Below are positions 35,246 through 44,728 of a stretch of 64,000 bases of DNA, piece by piece. The translations under genes were made by a program, and so were the position numbers. The notes beneath the pieces were generated by a model. The model was not told the DNA's origin and made no database searches. It saw only the letters and a program-made list of their open reading frames with translations. Each line of letters begins with the position of its first letter. The first letter of the stretch is position 1. This DNA comes from Tubulanus polymorphus (taxonomy: Eukaryota > Nemertea > Palaeonemertea > Tubulaniformes > Tubulanidae). The stretch lies in NCBI RefSeq assembly GCF_964204645.1, contig NC_134032.1, positions 11,278,275 through 11,342,274 of the forward strand. Direction: 5' to 3'.

Positions 35246-36890
35246 TATATAAACCATCGATTTTGATGCCTTTTCGTAGCATCACTACAGAGCTTCACAG
35301 ACGTGTTCATCATCTAAGCTCGTTGTTGGACGATACGACTTAAGGTAAGTTTGTGCCTACGAAATATTTATTATGGCGTAAGAATTTCTAGTTTTTAGGT
35401 TTCTTTGTACTGCGTAAAAACCGTTACAATAATGTTTATATACATTGATACTATAGTATGCGTTATTTAAGGGGTTATGCACAAGTCGATGTGCACCACG
35501 TCATCAATATAAGCTTTTCAGAACAACATTTACAATTGTGAATTTCGGCGTTTATTTCGTAACCAAGTATATACATTTCATAATGACTAGATACATCCCA
35601 CAATGATTCAGGCAAAGATGAAAAATTCTTGATTAGAAGAATATATATTTTGAGCAACGTTTCGGCTAAATACTATTAGCCATCATCTCGAACGTAATGA
35701 GAAACAAAATTGAAGACCACAGTGAAATTTCTACAAGATTGCCTTCACGAAAAGGTGATTCCTCGATCTATGAACTGTATCAGGAGATTCGATTCGAACT
35801 CACCCTTTCCGTCAGAAGCAAGTTCTCATCTTAAATCAGCTATCAGAAAGCTAAAGACGATTGCGATTATCAATTCTACATTTCATAACTCTTATTTTAT
35901 TTTTGATAAATTCTAATAAATATTTCTTAGAGGATGTGAACTACGTCCTCAATATATCGGGTCAAGACTGGTTCAAAATCCAAAATAACTTTATTTCATT
36001 GATCCTTGATATTATTTGATTTACTATACTATTTATTGTCGACAATATTGAGCAATATATGTGTTATTTTACAAGGCGTCAATAAACTTTCAAGTTTGTT
36101 TTTTTAATTTCAGTAATCATGAAAGGTTTCACGTTTACCCTGCTGTTCGTGACTTTGGCTATATTTGTGGCGGTGATTGATAGTCTATCACCCAATACCA
36201 CTACTGTTACTGTTCCACCTACAACTGCTCCACCTGCCACCACTCTACCTTACCCTACCACTACCCCAATAATAGGAGACACTTATGAATTTTTGTATCC
36301 AAATACACCCTCTACCACTACTCCCCCTCCACATTACACCACTCCTCCACCAACACCTACCACTACCCCAATGGTAGGAGACTCTTATCAATTTTTGTAT
36401 CCAAATACACCCTTGGAAGAAGATAAGTTTAACACCACAGCTCCGCCTGCCGTATTCGTAACCGGCGCCACTGATGTGAGCAGTTCAAGCTCAAGTAGTA
36501 GTTCTGAAAGCTCGGAAAGTAGTTCGAGTAGTTCGAGCAGTTCCGAAGAGGATTCCGTCGACGAGGAACCTGCTGTTATGTCGATGGTCGCTCAGAATAG
36601 AGGTAATTTCAGACGTTTTTCTTAATAGAGCTTTCATTTGCCTTTACCCGTTTAGAGTGATCAACGTCAATTGTATTATTGACAAAAAAGGAGATCACCT
36701 TGAACGAGCGTCTGTTCATCTTTAGGGAGTCTGTTCATCTTTAGGGAGTCTGTTTATCCTAATCTTTGTTCATATTTCCAGAGTAGACAAGCGCATCATG
36801 ACTGCGACAGACAACTGGTAAAAAATTATCCAATCTACGGGCAGAATCTTCCCTTCGGAATATTGTGTTCCTGATCCTGGTCAATAAAAT
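35246..36890 (+). CDS. Small secreted Thr/Pro-rich, poly-Ser acidic protein, paralogue 2 (unknown)
   Basis: Coding parts 36119-36602 and 36782-36786, 162 aa. The TATA box TATATAAA is at 35246-35253. The leader exon ends at 35344 (AAG|GTAAGT), exon 2 is 36114-36602, and a short last exon supplies a final Glu and the TAG stop. Reading through instead would add seven residues and stop at 36625. An AATAAA lies near 36882. The protein has a signal peptide (MKGFTFTLLFVTLAIFVAVI). A mucin-like Thr/Pro domain follows, with two copies of a TTTPxxGDxYxFLYPNTP motif. A poly-Ser/Glu/Asp segment of about 35 residues then suits secreted-kinase phosphorylation. The two FLYPNTP repeats are absent from paralogue 1. 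Such chemistry is known in adhesive, tube-cement and mineral-matrix proteins, but a role here is only a guess. Confidence 0.75.
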
Positions 36891-38540
36891 CTAAGCATTG
36901 ATTATATCTCAGCTGTATATGTACGTCTTCGTTTTTAAATCTCCGCTGCGACGTTCCAATTTCCACAGCATTCCTGAAAACAGAGGCGACATCTTTACTT
37001 AGATTTGATGGTGAGGATGTACATGTACAAGTTTACGGTTTTTCAAACCGTTGTACCAAACCGAAACTTATCTGATCGTTTAAGTTTATTGTTTTTACAC
37101 AAGAAAATGTCTTTCTAGCGATTGGAGTTGGTTCAAAAGGAATAAGTCCGGTATTTGAGATTTAGGTGATTTATCTGCTTGTCATATAGTTTAAAGAAGT
37201 CTCTTGCGCAATCTTCTCGTTTTTGAGAGCAGTTCTAGCATCGTTTGGAAAAGGTGAAGAGAAATCACTTAAATCTCAAATACCGGACCTATACGCGAAA
37301 ATACACTAAGTTGAGGCCTGAAAAAATAATGACCCCCTTCTAACGTCTCGCGCGACCTTAATAGTAGCCCTAGGGTCGTGAAACCTCTCAGGGACCTAGG
37401 AGAGTGTCTAATCTAAGTCTACAGAGCCTAAAAAGGGACCCTAGACCCTCGGTTGTGGAATGAGAAACTTATATTCCTTTTGGAACCAACTTCAATCGCT
37501 ACTAAACTTAGCTGCATCTCAATTGAACCGATGGGGATTCGAACTTCCGCGATCAACCAGACGAGACCGAACTGAGCGAGTGTTTCATAATAGGAGGTGC
37601 TACAGCATATCTTTCAGTCAATCGACGGGTTTTATTCTGAATAGGCCAGGCAATATGATATTGAGATCATAACTCTCGGGGAAAGATTATGTACATATAT
37701 TAATGTACATAGGATTAGGCAGCCAGATATCAACATTTTGGACACGCTATAATACTTTCTTCCCATGAAGTTGGTCAAAATACCGAGAGCTTTAGGGTGC
37801 AGGGATCAAAAAGAGGTACTTTCCCAGAGGTTTGCTTATTTATCATGATTTGGCATTAGAAAATTTCTAGATTTAGTGTCGTATTTGTGGGATCGTGCAT
37901 TTTTCGAGAATAATACGAGAGTGGGATTAGGCAATGGGGTACCCGCAAAACCAGCTATCCCGTTAGATGGCGTGACGAACAGTAGGCCGCTTGTTGCCAA
38001 AATTAATTCATTTTCAATGAAGTTTGAATTGGATTTTTAGATTCCTGAATCCATATACTATCACTGGACTCACCAAATATGAAATACTTTCATTCTTCTG
38101 ATCAGATATCGATATATTTTTCATAGATAATTGATTCATTTAAGAGAAAAGTTCATTCAGATTTAATTGAAATGCACAAGGAAATCGACGTAGACGTATA
38201 ACCAAGAATCAAGAATAACGTGTCATCACTCGTTTGTTTACGCCATTAATCATGGACGTATAACGAAAGACTTGTGAAGAAAAATGTATTTTTTCTTAGC
38301 TCTGCGCAGTCGCTGTTAGTTCAATTTGTCTCTTGGGACCCAGAAAAACAAAGATTAAATCGATCAGGATTTAAAACTTTTTGGTGAAAATTTGGCTTGG
38401 TTTCCAGATCTGTGTGTTTACGTTGACTCCGGATTCAGTTCCACAGTTGTGTGGGTTTTCACTTCACTGGGTTCGGTTCCAGTTGTAGACTCAGCTACAC
38501 GGTAGGCCTACGATTAAGGTATTTCCTTCGATGTAAATTA
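36890..38540. repeat. Duplicated flank after secreted gene 2
   Basis: Copy of 29250-30300 in the same order, including the B-box-like GGATTCGAACTTCCGCG near 37538, where the minus strand also reads an A-box-like CGCTCAGTTCGG. An extra 190 bp near 37285-37460 has no counterpart in copy A. The KHK 5' flank copy at 38400-38540 ends it, and no KHK exon follows. Confidence 0.7.
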
Positions 38541-38554
38541 CATTAAAAAAATAC

Positions 38555-38900
38555 ATGATATAAGAAGGAGTATCCACAGAAAAGATATTCTCGTTTTTTT
38601 GCAGTTAATCCCGAATCCACATAATCTTAAAAGGGACGACTAGGGAACGGGCGATTTAGAAGGATAAATCGGGACTGGAATGCCTGAGAATACACTGAGA
38701 ATAATTAAGAGCGGATATTACCAGAAAATTAATTTACATATGCAAATGAATTCGCGCCATGCGATACACGATGGCGCCACCAGCTGGTCGTTGTTACCGC
38801 ATCTATAAGGGCATTTGTTTTTATCATTTGGGTCATTATCATCATCTTACTTGACCATCCAAGGTTAAATGGAATTTGATAAATTATCTTTAATCCATTG
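38555..38900. repeat. Duplicated block (copy B of the KHK downstream flank)
   Basis: Matches 33539-33885. It sits within about 15 bp of the KHK upstream-flank copy, whereas in copy A these two flanks are separated by the 3-kb KHK gene. Confidence 0.8.
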
Positions 38901-38919
38901 AGTAGTGATAATTTTCCAT

Positions 38920-39870
38920 CGACTTACCGCAAAAACAAATTTGAATGTGTTCCACCATATAGGCCTAAAGGATAGCTCCGAGAATACCCAAATCAGGGTA
39001 CTGCTGCTCTTTTAACCCTATTAATTAAATTCGACCGTTTGAAAGTATTGGTAAATTCTTGATTTCTCCCCAAAATAAACTTGAAATGTTTTAGTGTTAG
39101 AAATTCATCACTCATCTGTTCAGGACTTCGTTGTGTATTATAGTCTTCTTTAATTCAGAACTTTTAAAAATCTTTATCATCCAAACTAACTTTTTGACGA
39201 CTGTATGAGCTTACACAAACTAGGGGTCCAGGGTCACCATGCCCACTTGGCAAGTGGTGTCAAATGCTCAACAGTAACAATCACCCCTTGAAACTCACCA
39301 CAATCATGAAGCATGAGCTACAACTTTGCAATCGATTGTGGTAACAAAATATGTTAGGTATCAATATAATGTGGAAAAATTATTTTCCACGTACAAATGA
39401 GTACTGATGACCGCCAATTGCGTGATTATCGCCAGAATTGACATTTTTAGGCACAGAAAAGGTTACAGGACGGCCATCTTGAGTCCGATTGACCCAATTT
39501 TTCTTACGCTGATGGGCCCTTGGCGGATGCAAATACATCCGAAAGATCAAGATAATTTATCAAAGCGTCTTCAAAATTTCCATCGAAAACTAGAAATACG
39601 TGTAAAAAGTGCTGATTTTGGCGAACAACAATGGCTGCCAGTCGATGGCTGCCAGTCGACCATCTTAAATCTGACAGAGCCAGTTTTTGGGCTGAAGATG
39701 TGTCTACATGTACAGATACATGTGGAACCCAAATATCAAGACATTACATTGAAGTATCTTCAAAACTTCCCAAATAATTGGATTCCGTCTACGATGACGG
39801 TGACGGAAAAGTAAACGCAATAGAAAATAACAAATAATAACTTAAAAATAACAAATTCCTTTTTTAATGA
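38920..39870. other. Gene-free stretch before MTERF3
   Basis: A 135-codon plus-strand open frame at 39407-39814 has no recognisable domain, contains direct word repeats (GGCTGCCAGTCGA twice) and shows no splice or start context; I do not call it a gene. Confidence 0.4.
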
Positions 39871-39895
39871 CTCACATTTTATTCACGAACGCATT

Positions 39896-42674
39896 TCAGG
39901 TAGATTTCATGAATGTATTGAATTCTTTAAGCGGCACTTTCGCGATGTCGCGACAAAACGTGACGTCGTCCGTGCCGACGAGTTGTTTCAACGTGACGTA
40001 ATTCGCTAATTTTGGGTCGTATTGATTCTTGCGTATTTGTTTCAGAAATTGGTGGCGTTGTTTGACGACGAATTCGCGCGTGCGTAAAATGTTCGGCCAT
40101 TGTACGATACGTTCGAACGGTATTTCCATATCGCACGTTAGATATTCACCTCGCGATATCAGCTTGTAGCGATCTGTGAGAAAATAAATAATACAAAATC
40201 AACATTTAGAATGAAGGAATCAGCTGAACATTGGGACTGTTACGTTTCTCGACACTTCATTGCTATGGACCTCCTGCAGATTTGCTGTTGTCCCTTGAGG
40301 TGTTGGAATGCACCTCATACATTACGAACATTTGTTTGTATAAAACCTATGCAGTCGGTCAACGAGTCATGCCCTAGCCAGCCAGTCAGTCAGACAAGCT
40401 AGCCATCCAGCCAGTCAGTCAGACAAGCTAGCCAGCCAGTCAGGCCAGTCACTGGATGTTAGCTGTGCTACTAGCCTAATAAATATGTGCAGATGTAGAT
40501 ATATGGAGAATTCATCTTGTTGTCCAGTCATTTGGTTTGGTGCCGTTGGTCTGATGTCTCGGGATATCTCTGTCCCAGCCATCCTTGGGGACCATTCATT
40601 TATGAAGTACCCGGTATGCACAAAATTGAATTTTTCAACCCCCCATCAACATGTACGCAAAATTGGCCATTTTTTATATACATTAAGCATTACAGTTGGC
40701 AACTGTAATAATGCGTACGTATAAATGAATGACCCCTTTTTTTACTCAATTTTCTGCCACTGTTGGCACCGATGTCTTGTCGCTATACTTACTAGTCAAA
40801 TAAACTTTAGGTTGGGCTAACAAAATTTGTTTCATGTCCATATCGGAAAACTGTAAAAACTCTTTCAAAGCCAATTGAGCTTGCTGAAATGACAAAAATA
40901 AATCCTGGTTAATCTGTGATCATTCAGAAATGAGGAAGAAATCAAATGTCCATGTCCAACTCATCCCGATTAAGCTTGAGGACTGATAGCTGTTCAACTG
41001 ACCTCAATTGTAATTTTAGGAAAGGTGACAATTTTCGGTAACCGGGTGACGACATCTCTGACTTCATCTCCTAAAATTAGAGAAATTTATTACAATTACT
41101 TTTCAGGGCTTTTATTAGATATGGGTATATCCCATGTCTACATAGCACAGGGTTTGTAGCAGTCAGGCCGAGGCATAAGTCAGCAATATTTCGTGAATCC
41201 AAAAATCCAGCAGCCAGTTCCCAGCATTGTTCTAAATCAACAGCCATTGAGTGAAAGAATGCATCTACAAAAAGCATCTACAGTCGACGCCGATATACCA
41301 CCCACATTGGTGCCCAATGAGAGGTATAGAGAGTATGGCGGTATATCAGGGGTGTTTCACTATGTATTTGTATCGAGATGTACATCGAGAAAACCTGGTG
41401 GCAGGCGGGGATGGCGGTATAGAGAGTATGGTGGTACACTGGGGGTGTTTTACTATGTATTTATATCGACATGTTCATTGAGAAAACCTGGTAGGTGGGG
41501 GTGGCGGTAAATGGGAGGGCTGTATATCGGGGGTTGACTGTATTGCAATTTCAGTTTTTTCAGTGAACATCCAACAGAGGGCGCTCATCACCGATAAGGA
41601 CGTACCCGTTAAACGAAACTGTGTTTGTAAATACCCCAAACGTTCGTCGATCTTAAAAGTCGTCGTCGTCAAATAAAACGGCGCTTTATGAACGATGCGC
41701 CCGATCGCGTCGGCGTCGAATCGCTTCGATTCCAAATAGTTTACGCGAATCTGCAAATCGTCCAACGATTCTTTAAACACATACGGATTCTTCGTGATGA
41801 ACTCGCCGACGGCGTCGCGCGGCACGCCGATACGGTGCAAGAACTGCAAAATCGGTTTCACGTCTCGTTCAAAATCCAAGCGCACGATCATCTCGGCGAT
41901 ATCCGACGATTTCTTCGTTTCCAATCGCGATAAATCGACGCCCATTTCGACGAAATTTCGAAGCGTCGGCGATTCATTGACGTACGCGGCGAGATTCCCA
42001 GCCGGTTTCGGCGCCGGTCGTTTCGCGACGTCGCGCTCGACGAGGGAACGCGCGATCCGACGCGTGCGTTTGACGACCTCGCGTTTCACGGCGTCGTCGC
42101 CGGGGACGTCTGAAACGTCGAGTATTTTACCGGGGAAAACATTTTTCAATTTCGATTCTTCGGAATCTAAATCGTTTCTATCGCGGACTGACAAATTTTC
42201 AGCGCGATTTCGAAGTTCCGTGAACTCTGACTTTTCTAATCCCGATCCAAAATCGCTTGTGACGTTCTGCGATTGTAAAATCGAGTCTTGCATTCCAATT
42301 CCAACTTGATTCTTATCGGAATTCAAATCCGTTTTCGAATCATCAACAGATTTTTCGCTAAACTCAGAGAAATTTTTCGCTTGAATTTCACCGCGATCCT
42401 CTTCGAGTTGAGAACCTCCTGAATGGATGGGAATGTTATACTTATCGAACGGGTCGAAATCTTTCAGTTTCTGGAGTCTTCGCGATTCGAGCGCTCGGTT
42501 TTTAAAGTATTGCTCGTCCGAGGAAAGCTTTTTTACTCCGACACCCTCACTCCGATTTCCGGATGATGAATTATCCGATGATGACGACGACGATGAACAA
42601 TGTCTCGCCAGCCTCCATACCTGATATCGGTTGCAACCGACGGTTGTTACTGTTCGATGACCAAGCCGGTACAT
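39896..42674 (-). CDS. MTERF3: Mitochondrial transcription termination factor 3
   Basis: A mitochondrial matrix protein of helical mTERF repeats that represses mtDNA transcription and supports mitoribosome assembly in animals. Four coding exons: 41606-42674, 41003-41070, 40793-40883 and 39896-40173, in phase, 501 aa (human 417). Residues 1-40 are basic and Ser/Arg/His-rich, as expected of a transit peptide, with a run of seven Ser. About 45-225 is a long Ser/Asp/Glu/Lys-rich linker without family similarity. Conservation runs from NLAAYV at 227 through GVDLSRLE, RLDFERDVKPIL, VRKAP-like VHKAPFYL, RDVVTRLPKIVT, NQYDPKLANYVTL and the C-terminal FCRDIAKVPLKEFNTF. The start follows an acceptor (42682-42683). 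AATAAA (minus) at 39878-39883 leaves a very short 3' untranslated region. The 5' untranslated exon likely lies at 44425 and above. Confidence 0.95.
40366..40450. repeat. CAGC/CAGT short tandem repeat
   Basis: Runs of CCAGCCAGTCAGTCAGACAAGCTAG in MTERF3 intron 3, about 85 bp. Confidence 0.75.
41277..41541. mobile_element. pogo/Tigger-like MITE in MTERF3 intron 1
   Basis: Same family as 24034-24247. The ends are TACAGTCGACGCCGATATAC and GTATATCGGGGGTTGACTGTA, flanked by TA. Internally the GGCGGTATA / TGTTTCACTATGTATTTGTAT / GAGAAAACCTGG block is present twice in direct order, so the element carries an internal duplication of about 110 bp. Confidence 0.65.
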
Positions 42675-43032
42675 CTTCACCCTGAAATTCAAAACAAAAA
42701 CAAAAATGAAGAGTTTTTAACCCTTAGTTAGTTACCGTTGGTGGCAGGCTTGTAAAATCTGATGGGTTTGTACCAATGAAGATTTTGATAAACAAGGACA
42801 ATAAATACCGATACCTTTAAAAAAGTTGAAAAGGCCGAGGGACATTCCTGACAGGATCGTTGCCCATCCAGCAGATTAATATTAATTTGGAATATATCGA
42901 ACTGTTTCGGTCAGTGTCTCTTTTAGCATTCATATTTTATTGCCGTGTCTGTCCTATGTAATTTTGATATTATACGGATGCAATAAATTTTGAATTGAAT
43001 TGGTCGCTAATTGGTACATAAAAAAATTTTTT

Positions 43033-44345
43033 CTATAAAACCCACAGGGACTTGTCACGATTGATAATGGATGAGACCAATGATGGGGGTACCAGTATCC
43101 CTGCAACTGTATAATAAAATAACAAGGGTGGCAACAAATTTTCAATCTGACAATGACTTCTCCACTTCAATCGACTGTAATTCCAAAAATCCTCAACCGA
43201 TTCACATGAAATAAGCTTTAATACAACCTAGAAGACTTTCTGCTTCGAACGAGCCTACAACCACCACTCTCCGACAATTATCTCACAACGAAATCACCTT
43301 TTTTTGACGAGAGATAGCTCAAAATGGAGGTGTACCGATTCTATGGTGGACAGCAAAATGGTCGTTTTTTTCAATTCAAACGATGATTTCTATGTGAGAT
43401 CTTAGAGATAACCCCAACAAACCATACATTTTTTAAAACTACGCGGTCATACCTGTACGCTTATCTCATTTATTTGTATAATCCACGCGATGGGTGAGCT
43501 CACAAGCTCAAAATTGAAAATGAGGACGAACACGGTGTTCAACTTGTCATCAACTGGGCGGCCATTAATCACGTGATATCGTAGTAACGGGCTAAATATT
43601 TCACGCGCATTGATTGGCTTAGAGATTTCGAAAAACATTACAAAATTTATTAAAAGTTCTGTTAATTAATAAAATATCCGTATTATGAAAATATAGTGCA
43701 ACATTCGTCTGAGGGGTGGTATTATTAGCAAATATTTCCTTTTTTCAAGTCTACAGACGTAGACTTGTCGCGGTTCTATTAACATAGCCCGAACCTGCAC
43801 GTCACGTGATTAATGGCCGCCAGCGCGATAGTGCGAGGTGACTTTTTCGTATATTTGTTCGATTTTGAGCTTGTGAGCTCACCCATCGCAAGGATTATAC
43901 AAATAAATGAGATAAGCGTACAGGTATGATCGCATAGTTTTAAAAAATGTATGGTTTGTTGGGGTTATCTCTAAGATTTCACATAGAAATCATCGTTTGA
44001 AGTGAAAAATACGACCATTTTGCTGTCCACCATAGAATCGGTACACCTCCAATTTGAGCTATCTCTCGTCAAAAAACGGTGATTTCGTTGTGAGATAATT
44101 GTCCTAGAGTGGTGGTTAAAGGCTCGTTGGAAGCAGAAAGTCTTCTAGGTTGTATTAAAGCTTATTTCATGTGAATCGGTTGAGAATTTTTGGAATTACA
44201 GTCGATTGAAGTGTAGAAGTCATTGTCAGATTGAAAATTTGTTGCCACCCTCGTTTTTTATATTATACAGGGATAGTGGACCTGGTCATTGATGTTGGTT
44301 TTATTCATTCACTATCAATTGTGACAAGTCCCTGTGATAAAACCC
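43033..44345. mobile_element. 1.3-kb foldback (long inverted repeat) in MTERF3 5' intron
   Basis: The left arm at 43033-43590 pairs with the right arm at about 43785-44345. Matching blocks in order: ACCCACAGGGACTTGTCAC, TTCCACTTCAATCGACTGTA, TAGAAGACTTTCTGCTTC, GAGATAGCTCAAAATGGAGG, GATTCTATGGTGGACAGCA, GGGTGAGCTCACAAGCTC and CCATTAATCACGTGAT. Arms are about 555 bp at high identity and the loop is about 195 bp. The repeat lies entirely inside the untranslated-leader intron (42682-44424). No transposase frame is seen. Confidence 0.85.
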
Positions 44346-44424
44346 ACCACTAATTTTCATCTGTAACTCCATTGAGCAAAGCAATTTTCAATATAAATGA
44401 TAAATAAATACAAGTAAGACCTAC

Positions 44425-44728
44425 CTTGAAAATGCGGTTAACTGCCTTAATATCAGATTTTTAGCATCAAAAACGAACTTTTAAAGCGGCGAAATTGAAG
44501 TTTTCAGAATTGAGCGGCTCCACACATCTACTAAATTCAAAGATGGAATTTATTCGAAGTTCTTTTTCAGATAAAATCAAATTTTTTTTAAAGTACAGCA
44601 ATCATATCATGTTATAGTTTTCAATCACATGAAAATTGATAACAATCATAACATTAACAATCGATGACTCTTGGCTGCGGTCACGGTTGATCGGATCCAA
44701 ATCGGTGACCTTCAAAAAAGGAATAAAG
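44425..44728. promoter_or_regulatory. Putative bidirectional promoter of MTERF3 and IF1
   Basis: On the minus strand TTCAAG|GTAGGT (44424/44425) is a good donor for an MTERF3 untranslated first exon. IF1 starts at 44729 on the plus strand. The two mitochondrial-protein genes therefore start within about 300 bp, head to head. No TATA box is evident. Confidence 0.5.

Noticed and set aside
41071-41605. Missing mTERF exon between MTERF3 exons 1 and 2
   Set aside because: I first thought a repeat was lost, but direct splicing gives RLTGDEVRDVVTRLPKIVT, which aligns with human MTERF3 without a gap; the region is intron with a MITE.
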